The translations under genes and the position numbers were made by a program. DNA of 5,815 nucleotides from Clostridia bacterium. GTDB taxonomy: Bacteria; Bacillota; Clostridia; Peptostreptococcales; Anaerovoracaceae. Under the pieces are notes generated by a model, which searched no databases, was not told the DNA's origin, and was given only the letters and a program-made list of their open reading frames with translations. The stretch is taken from positions 1-5,815 of the forward strand of contig CAAEEE010000174.1 of NCBI GenBank assembly GCA_900754805.1, written 5' to 3'. Positions 1 to 4,880 of the stretch are shown here, piece by piece. The first letter of the stretch is position 1; each line of letters opens with the position of its first letter.

Positions 1-2
1 TA

Positions 3-662
3 AATAGAGCGTTGATTAATGCGTATCGCCGGATTTACAATTCACCGCAGGACTTTTTAAGCTGCATTAACAAGTTGGATGCAGATATGGGCGAAGACGG
101 AAAAAAATATTACTATGCGCTCAGGGAGCATTACAATGACAAATTAATGCGCGAGGAGTTTGATACAGAGCTTGCGGCATTATTTGTGTTTCTTAATAAG
201 CATTGCTTTAATGGCTTGTATCGCGTAAATGGCAAGGGGCTTTTCAACGTGCCGTATAACAACAGCCGCGCGGCCTCGGTTGAGGAAGAGCTGATTTACG
301 CGGTATCGAAATGTTTGCAGGGAGTGACAATCACGGACGGAGATTTTGAAGCGGCATGCCAAACCGCTCAAAAAGGCGACTTTATTTTTATTGACAGTCC
401 ATATGCTCCTCTGAACCCGACATCCTTTGAATCGTATACAAAAGAAGGTTTCGATGTTGAGAGCCATAAGCGATTAGCAAAACTTTTTGACGAATTGACG
501 GATAGAGGCTGCTTCTGCATGCTGACAAACCATAATACCGACTTCATTAACGGCTTGTATGGCGAAAAAGGATACAAAATAGACGTTGTGGATGTGAAAA
601 GAATGATTAACGCAGACGCATCCAACCGGGTCGGCAAAGAAGTGATAATATGCAACTACTAA
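3..662 (+). CDS. dpnM: DpnM-like Dam-family DNA adenine N6-methyltransferase (5' partial)
   Basis: Probable GATC adenine methyltransferase of the DpnII system (alpha class, D12/Dam family), which protects host GATC sites in double-stranded DNA. The frame is open from the window edge, so the N-terminus with the AdoMet-binding FxGxG motif lies outside. The TTG at 12 is not a real start: the family pattern LINAY runs through it. Numbering from that TTG, the Dam target-recognition block HCFNGLYRVN...FNVPY is at residues 64-82, and catalytic motif IV is at 128-131, followed by the SYTKEGF segment typical of DpnM. Two oddities: motif IV reads DSPY instead of DPPY, and the GRY that usually follows NVP(Y/F) is replaced by NNS. 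L69, R71 and P81 match the E. coli Dam base-contact residues L122, R124 and P134 by my alignment. The gene ends 13 nt before dpnA, so the two are co-transcribed. Family assignment is secure; activity and exact specificity are not. Confidence 0.93.
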   Translation, partial: NRALINAYRRIYNSPQDFLSCINKLDADMGEDGKKYYYALREHYNDKLMREEFDTELAALFVFLNKHCFNGLYRVNGKGLFNVPYNNSRAASVEEELIYAVSKCLQGVTITDGDFEAACQTAQKGDFIFIDSPYAPLNPTSFESYTKEGFDVESHKRLAKLFDELTDRGCFCMLTNHNTDFINGLYGEKGYKIDVVDVKRMINADASNRVGKEVIICNY

Positions 663-675
663 TGGAGCAGGCAGA

Positions 676-1479
676 ATGGATAATTTATTTTTGAAAAAGA
701 TTCCGGTGTATTTCGAAACAGAAAAAGTACAGCTCATACCGGGAGATGCAATGAAAATCCTGGCAAAGATGAAACCGGAGTCCGTGGACTTGATATTTGC
801 GGATCCACCGTATTTTTTGAGCAATGGCGGGGTGACCTGCCAAGGTGGCAAAATGGTTTCCGTAAACAAAGGCGAATGGGACAAGCTTTCAGAAAAAACA
901 ACGACCGTCGACGCAAAGCATAAGTTCAATCGAAAATGGATTCGCTTATGTAAAAAAGTGCTGAAACCGAGCGGCACGATTTGGATATCCGGCACGCTGC
1001 ACAATATATATTCAATTGGAATGGCACTGGAGCAGGAAGGGTTTAAGATAATAAACAATATAACCTGGCAGAAGACAAACCCGCCGCCCAATTTAGGATG
1101 CCGCTGCTTTACCCATTCTACGGAAACGATCTTATGGGCTAAAAAAGATGAAAAAAAGGCAAAGCATTTTTTCGATTATCGAAAGATGAAAGAATTGAAT
1201 GGCGGAAAGCAGATGAAGGATGTGTGGACAGGGACGCTTACAAAGCCATCTGAAAAAACAGAGGGAAAGCATCCTACGCAGAAACCGGAGTATTTACTTG
1301 AAAGAATAATGCAGGCGTCTGCGGAACCCGGATATGTCGTGCTTGATCCGTTTTGCGGGTCGGGAACTACAGGCGTAGCAGCGTTGAAAAATGGATGCGC
1401 GTTTGTGGGGATTGATATTTGCGAAGAATTTTTGGAGACAAGTAAGAGAAGGATGGAGAAATTTGAAAATGAAGAATAG
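676..1479 (+). CDS. dpnA: DpnA-like beta-class DNA adenine N6-methyltransferase
   Basis: Second methyltransferase of the DpnII system, transferring methyl from AdoMet to adenine N6 in GATC. The characterised pneumococcal DpnA also methylates single-stranded DNA and protects incoming transforming DNA. The 267-residue protein has the beta-class order: catalytic DPPY at 43-46 in the N-terminal part, then HPTQKP at 199-204, AdoMet-binding DPFCGSGTT at 224-232 and GID at 245-247. Long stretches (FADPPYFLSNGG, HNIYS, NITWQKTNP, FTHSTETILWA, KQMKDVWTG) match what I remember of DpnA, and length is normal. The ATG is supported by GGAG at 664-667, 8 nt upstream. The gene follows dpnM by 13 nt and overlaps the dpnB start by 11 nt, consistent with one transcript and translational coupling. 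It appears intact, unlike its partner endonuclease. Confidence 0.96.
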   Translation: MDNLFLKKIPVYFETEKVQLIPGDAMKILAKMKPESVDLIFADPPYFLSNGGVTCQGGKMVSVNKGEWDKLSEKTTTVDAKHKFNRKWIRLCKKVLKPSGTIWISGTLHNIYSIGMALEQEGFKIINNITWQKTNPPPNLGCRCFTHSTETILWAKKDEKKAKHFFDYRKMKELNGGKQMKDVWTGTLTKPSEKTEGKHPTQKPEYLLERIMQASAEPGYVVLDPFCGSGTTGVAALKNGCAFVGIDICEEFLETSKRRMEKFENEE

Positions 1480-2155
1480 GGATTTTAGCTTATCGTGCAT
1501 CCCTTTGCTGCTCGCGATACGGGGAAATGAGATTTATGCGCAGGACGATGAGGGCGCGTTTCTTTACAACTTTAATAATATGAATTACAGCGCGGAGCAA
1601 TACAAGATCTTTATGCGAAAAACGGGGCTGTTTGATATGATTGCAAATCATATCGTTAATAATCTCGTGGACTATGCGCTTGGTGTAGAGACGGGCTTGG
1701 ATTCTAACGGCCGCAAAAATCGCGGCGGGCATCAGATGGAAAACTTGGTCGAAGGCTTTATTAAAAAAGCAGGGTTTGTGAAAGGTGAGACGTATTTTAA
1801 AGAAATGTATATTCACCAGATCACTGAAAAATGGGACATTGACCTTTCAGCAATTTCAAATCAAGGTAAGACAGAAAAGCGTTTTGATTTTGTCGTTAAA
1901 ACTCCGGATATGATTTACGGCATTGAAACAAACTTTTACAGCGGTGGCGGAAGCAAACTCAATGAAACTGCACGCAGCTATAAAACACTTGCTCTTGAAA
2001 CTGACACGATTGACGGTTTCACTTTTGTTTGGTTTACTGACGGAAAAGGGTGGACAAGTGCTCGCCACAACCTTGAAGAAACCTTTGATGTTATGGAGCA
2101 TATTTACAGCATTGATGATATGGAAAATGGGATAATTGCAGAGCTTTTTAAATAA
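1469..2155 (+). CDS. dpnB: DpnII/MboI-family GATC restriction endonuclease, N-terminally short
   Basis: Homologue of DpnII, which cleaves unmethylated GATC in double-stranded DNA. From ATG 1469 it has 228 residues against about 288 for DpnII. Recognisable DpnII/MboI blocks are NLVDY plus GLDSNGRKNRGG (65-87), KRFDFVVK (137-144), the PD-(D/E)xK-like ETNFYSGGGSKLNETARSY (153-171, with D140 and E153 as likely metal ligands) and FVWFTDGKGW (186-195). The first match to DpnII (IPLLLA, 11-16) corresponds to about residue 70 of DpnII, so about 60 N-terminal residues are missing. They cannot be encoded upstream: this frame is closed by TGA at 1385-1387, and that DNA is the normal end of dpnA. ATG 1469 has GGAG at 1455-1458, 10 nt upstream. 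ATG 1391 would only add 26 residues of out-of-frame dpnA sequence with no resemblance to the family. The catalytic core looks intact, so the protein could be a natural short form or an impaired enzyme. Confidence 0.9.
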   Translation: MKNRDFSLSCIPLLLAIRGNEIYAQDDEGAFLYNFNNMNYSAEQYKIFMRKTGLFDMIANHIVNNLVDYALGVETGLDSNGRKNRGGHQMENLVEGFIKKAGFVKGETYFKEMYIHQITEKWDIDLSAISNQGKTEKRFDFVVKTPDMIYGIETNFYSGGGSKLNETARSYKTLALETDTIDGFTFVWFTDGKGWTSARHNLEETFDVMEHIYSIDDMENGIIAELFK

Positions 2156-2168
2156 TGGTAAATAAATT

Positions 2169-2201
2169 TAGAACCGTTGAAACTCCAGCGGTTCTATTTT
2201 T
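2169..2201 (+). terminator. Rho-independent terminator of the dpn operon
   Basis: A hairpin starts 13 nt after the dpnB stop. Arms TAGAACCGTTG (2169-2179) and CAGCGGTTCTA (2186-2196) form an 11-bp stem with one G-T wobble and a 6-nt loop. TTTTT follows at 2197-2201. Position, stem and T-run are all typical. It separates the restriction-modification operon from the downstream genes. Confidence 0.9.
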
Positions 2202-2234
2202 ATATGTAAAAAACCCAATAAACCATGTCCTTTT

Positions 2235-2260
2235 TATTGTACATACGTTTTGCTACAATA
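2235..2260. promoter_or_regulatory. Candidate operator: 7-bp inverted repeat over the promoter
   Basis: TATTGTA (2235-2241) and TACAATA (2254-2260) form a perfect inverted repeat with a 12-nt spacer. The left arm covers the first half of the proposed -35 and the right arm runs into the proposed -10. That placement would let a dimeric repressor block RNA polymerase. The WYL regulator two genes downstream of this promoter is the obvious candidate ligand, but that is inference. AT-rich 7-bp repeats can also arise by chance. Confidence 0.4.
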
Positions 2261-2264
2261 TACT
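2237..2264 (+). promoter_or_regulatory. Probable sigma-A-type promoter for the PIN-like/WYL/sbcDC genes
   Basis: TTGTAC (-35, 2237-2242) and TATACT (-10, 2259-2264) are separated by 16 nt, just after the terminator and 40 nt before the next start codon. An overlapping TACAAT at 2254-2259 sits too close to the -35 to pair with it. No other convincing promoter was seen up to the end of the window, so this one may drive all four downstream genes. Confidence 0.68.
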
Positions 2265-2304
2265 TGAAATCAGACTGCGGAAAGTACATAATGAAAGGGA
2301 AAAC

Positions 2305-2856
2305 ATGGCAATATATTTTATTGACGGAGACAACAACCCAAAGGAGCACATCAAGGGAATTGAGCTGCTTGCGGCAGGTGATGAGGTACATATTTTTTAT
2401 GCGGCAAAGAACACTTACTACTCGAGCGATAAGAACCGGAAAGCCATTATGGCCATGACTGAAGCGGGAGTGTTTTACAAGAAAGTTATGTCAGCACCGA
2501 ATTCGGTGGATTTCGCAATTTCAATTGCGGCGGCAGAACGAATAGGCAGCCGTGACTGCAAAACCATTTTTCTCGTAAGTTCGGATAAACACTTTGACAC
2601 GATTGCAAGTCTGCTGAAAGAAAAGTTACAAGAAGATATGATCGTCAAGCGAATTGAAACCATCTGGAAGGGGGTCGTTATGGAGCCTTCTGTAATTGAA
2701 ACATGGGATAAGGTTTGCCTGCTCATGAAGAATATACTCGGAAAAGAAGGCGAATTTTTGTATAAGCAAATCAAGTCGCTGCCGTCGGATACCCCGAAAG
2801 AAAGAACTTTGCTACAGCGGCTGCTCGGAAGAATGCGAATGAAAGAAGCAAGTTAA
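2305..2856 (+). CDS. NYN/PIN-like domain protein, putative ribonuclease
   Basis: A 183-residue soluble protein with the layout of a single NYN/PIN-like (DUF88/LabA-related) nuclease domain; members of this superfamily cleave RNA with a metal held by clustered acidic residues. Visible signatures are the first strand plus acid, IYFIDGDN (3-10, D7 and D9), a strand EVHIFYA (27-33), the helix-start acid in NSVDFA (66-71, D69), and the strand-acid segment FLVSSDKHFD (89-98, D94 and D98). Residues 145-183 are charged and helical-looking, with a basic end, and I do not recognise them. The frame is open upstream to beyond 2155, but that stretch includes the terminator and promoter. ATG 2305 follows AAAGGG (2294-2299) by 5 nt and begins exactly at the domain's first strand, so it is preferred. 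It is the first gene after the promoter, 42 nt ahead of the WYL regulator. Substrate and role are unknown; it could act in RNA decay or as an effector in defence. Confidence 0.75.
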   Translation: MAIYFIDGDNNPKEHIKGIELLAAGDEVHIFYAAKNTYYSSDKNRKAIMAMTEAGVFYKKVMSAPNSVDFAISIAAAERIGSRDCKTIFLVSSDKHFDTIASLLKEKLQEDMIVKRIETIWKGVVMEPSVIETWDKVCLLMKNILGKEGEFLYKQIKSLPSDTPKERTLLQRLLGRMRMKEAS

Positions 2857-2885
2857 TAAACAGGAAAACAGTATAGGAATGACGG

Positions 2886-2893
2886 AAGGAGGT
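2886..2893 (+). promoter_or_regulatory. Strong Shine-Dalgarno site for the WYL regulator
   Basis: AAGGAGGT is a near-complete complement to the 16S rRNA 3' end, 5 nt before ATG 2899. It is the best ribosome binding site in the window and fixes the start. The 42-nt gap around it (2857-2898) shows no terminator and no convincing promoter. Confidence 0.85.
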
Positions 2894-2898
2894 CCATC

Positions 2899-3726
2899 AT
2901 GGCTAAGTCTCAAAATCAGAAACTGAAACTGATCTATCTTGCCAGGCTCATGCAGGAGAAAACCGATGATGAGCATGGGCTTAGTATGTCGGAGATCATC
3001 AGCGAGCTGAGCCTCTGCGGCGTTAAAGCCGAGCGGAAGAGCATATATGATGATTTTGAGGCTTTGCGAAGTATTGGAATGGACATTGAAAAGAATACGA
3101 TCGGAAACCGAACAGAGTATTATTTGGCAGGCAGGGAGTTGAACGAAAGTATCTATTACACGGTGGATGACATCCACAATGCCATCAACAGAGATAAGCA
3201 GATTTCTTTTAAGTATTTCAAGTGGAATGCTGACGGTGAGAAGGAACTGAGGCGTGGCGGGAAGACCTATCAAGTAAGCCCTTGGGCGCTTACTTGGGAC
3301 GATGAAAATTATTATCTTGTGGCATTTGATGCGGAGGCCGGGATAATTAAACACTATCGGGTGGACAAGATGATGAAAATGACCGTTTTGCAGGAAAGAA
3401 GGGAAGGCGCGCAGCATTTCAAGGATTTTGACATGGCACTGTATTCCAAGAAAATGTTCGGCATGTACAACGGCAGGGATGAGTTCGTCACTCTGAGGTG
3501 CAAGAACCAAATGGCCGACCCTATCATAAACCGGTTTGGACAGGATGTGCTCTTGAGGAAGGTGAGCGGCGAGGACAGCTTTGATGTAACCGTAAAGGTG
3601 GCGGTGAGTCCGGTTTTTCTCACATGGGTTATGAACTTCGGAGGCGATATTAAAATTTTGTCGCCGGACCATGTTGCCAAGGAGCAGGTGGAACTTGCAA
3701 AGAAAATTATTGCTGTGTATGAATGA
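2899..3726 (+). CDS. WYL-domain (YafY/DeoR-like) transcriptional regulator, internally short
   Basis: A DNA-binding regulator of the bacterial HTH-WYL-WCX type. Residues 1-65 form the winged helix-turn-helix (MSEIISELSLCGVKAERKSIYDDFEALR). The WYL domain spans about 95-165, with VSPWALTWDDENYYLVAFD (126-144; YYL in place of WYL) and HYRVDKM (152-158). A WCX-like C-terminal domain follows (about 195-275). WYL domains sense nucleic-acid or nucleotide ligands in the studied cases: DriD binds ssDNA, and BrxR and CapW control defence genes. The clostridial relatives I remember are about 330 residues and carry roughly 50-55 residues (starting FELPELKLLVDAVQ and ending near KTMNES) between YYIGxRE and NESIYY. 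Here REL (79-81) runs straight into NESIYY (82-87) with no frameshift, so the linker between DNA-binding and sensing domains seems deleted. The gene lies between the PIN-like gene and sbcD and probably controls this operon. Family call is secure; activity of the short form is uncertain. Confidence 0.92.
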   Translation: MAKSQNQKLKLIYLARLMQEKTDDEHGLSMSEIISELSLCGVKAERKSIYDDFEALRSIGMDIEKNTIGNRTEYYLAGRELNESIYYTVDDIHNAINRDKQISFKYFKWNADGEKELRRGGKTYQVSPWALTWDDENYYLVAFDAEAGIIKHYRVDKMMKMTVLQERREGAQHFKDFDMALYSKKMFGMYNGRDEFVTLRCKNQMADPIINRFGQDVLLRKVSGEDSFDVTVKVAVSPVFLTWVMNFGGDIKILSPDHVAKEQVELAKKIIAVYE

Positions 3727-3728
3727 CG

Positions 3729-3734
3729 AAGGGA
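3729..3734 (+). promoter_or_regulatory. Ribosome binding site that decides the sbcD start
   Basis: AAGGGA lies 6 nt before ATG 3741. This favours 3741 over ATG 3723, which overlaps the WYL stop as ATGA but would add six residues (MTKGKD) ahead of the conserved SbcD N-terminus. Confidence 0.65.
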
Positions 3735-3740
3735 AAAGAT

Positions 3741-4880
3741 ATGAAATTAATACATCTTTCGGACCTTCATCTGGGGAAACGTTTGAACGAGTTTTCCTTG
3801 ATTGAGGATCAGAAGTATATTTTGACGAAAATTATCAATGTGATAGATGACGAAAAGCCGGATGCGGTTCTTATTGCAGGTGATGTTTATGATAAATCGG
3901 TTCCGTCTGCGGAGGCCGTTGAACTTTTTGATGACTTCATTGTCAGAATGGCAAAACGCAGCCTGCAGGTTTTCGTTATCAGCGGCAACCACGATTCTGC
4001 GGAGCGTCTTGCTTTCGGAAACCGGCTGATGGACAGAAGCGGAATTCATTTTTCGCCGGTATATAACGGTGAAATAACGCCGCTCTCACTCAGCGATGAG
4101 TACGGAGAAGTAAAGATTTATATGCTTCCGTTTATTAAGCCTGCGCATGTGCGGCGTTTCTATCCCGAGGAGAGGATTGAAACCTATACGGATGCGATAC
4201 GTATTGCAATCGGCAATATGCAGGTACCCGGAGACAGCAGGAATATTCTGATAACACATCAGTTTGTTACGGGGGCATCAAGAACGGAATCGGAAGAAAT
4301 TTCCGTAGGCGGCTCAGATAATGTGGATGCTTCCGTTTTTGACAAATTTGATTACGTTGCTCTTGGACATATACACAGGCCGCAGAACATCGGCTCGGAG
4401 AAAATAAGATACTGCGGAACGCCGCTTAAATATTCTTTTTCGGAGGCAAACGACAGGAAGTCGGTGAGCATTGTTGAAATAGGAGCAAACGGTGCAGTGT
4501 CAATTCGTGAGACCCCGCTCGTCCCACTTCGTGATATGGTTGAGCTCAAGGGGAAGTACGAGGACTTGATGCTTAAGAGTTTTTATGAAGGGAAAACCTA
4601 TCAGCAAGACTATACACATATCACGCTGACGGATGAAGAAGATATTCCAGACGCGGTTGCAAAGCTGAGGGTTGTTTATCATAATTTGATGAAACTTGAT
4701 TACGACAACACAAGGACAAGACACAGAATCGAAATCGGTGCAGCGGAAGACGTCGAAACGAAATCCCCGCTGCAGCTGTTTTCCGAATTTTATTTGAAAC
4801 AGAACGGTGTTGGGATGAACCGTGAGGAAACGGAATTTATGAGTTCGCTGATCGAGAAAGTATGGGAGAGCAGGCAATGA
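3741..4880 (+). CDS. sbcD: SbcD, nuclease subunit of the SbcCD complex
   Basis: Mre11-family Mn2+-dependent calcineurin-like phosphoesterase. With SbcC it opens DNA hairpins and processes blocked or double-strand DNA ends in the cytoplasm. The 379-residue protein shows all core metal-binding motifs: SDLHLG (7-12; D8, H10), AGDVYD (46-51; D48), SGNHDS (81-86; N83, H84), ITHQFVTG (171-178; H173) and LGHIHRP (208-214; H210, H212). The RTESEE...VGGSDNVD stretch (181-196) and YCGTPLKYSFSE (224-235) are also typical. Length and ends look normal. ATG 3741 starts directly at the conserved KLIHLSDLHLG. The WYL gene ends 14 nt upstream, and sbcC begins inside the sbcD stop (ATGA, 4877-4880), so the subunits are translationally coupled. 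Confidence 0.97.
   Translation: MKLIHLSDLHLGKRLNEFSLIEDQKYILTKIINVIDDEKPDAVLIAGDVYDKSVPSAEAVELFDDFIVRMAKRSLQVFVISGNHDSAERLAFGNRLMDRSGIHFSPVYNGEITPLSLSDEYGEVKIYMLPFIKPAHVRRFYPEERIETYTDAIRIAIGNMQVPGDSRNILITHQFVTGASRTESEEISVGGSDNVDASVFDKFDYVALGHIHRPQNIGSEKIRYCGTPLKYSFSEANDRKSVSIVEIGANGAVSIRETPLVPLRDMVELKGKYEDLMLKSFYEGKTYQQDYTHITLTDEEDIPDAVAKLRVVYHNLMKLDYDNTRTRHRIEIGAAEDVETKSPLQLFSEFYLKQNGVGMNREETEFMSSLIEKVWESRQ

Noticed and set aside
12..14. TTG as the start of the first gene
   Set aside because: The frame is open to the window edge, and the residues around this codon (LINAY) match the interior of DpnM-family proteins, so the gene begins outside the window.
474..1091. 205-residue minus-strand open frame across dpnM and dpnA
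   Set aside because: It is antisense to two well-conserved methyltransferase genes and crosses their boundary; its product is not recognisable.
1391..1468. Upstream ATG that would extend DpnII by 26 residues
   Set aside because: The added sequence is dpnA DNA read in another frame, has no resemblance to the DpnII N-terminus, and still leaves the protein short. ATG 1469 has a suitable GGAG.
2155..2304. 50-residue N-terminal extension of the PIN-like protein
   Set aside because: This stretch holds the terminator and the promoter. ATG 2305 has its own ribosome binding site and coincides with the first strand of the domain.
2857..2898. Possible separate promoter or terminator between the PIN-like gene and the WYL gene
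   Set aside because: Only a weak TATAGG-like hexamer without a matching -35 was seen, and there is no hairpin with a T-run, so co-transcription is the simpler reading.
2812..3672. Long (286-residue) open frame on the minus strand
   Set aside because: It lies opposite the WYL regulator, whose protein is clearly recognisable and has a strong ribosome binding site. The minus-strand product resembles no family I know and has no supporting start context.
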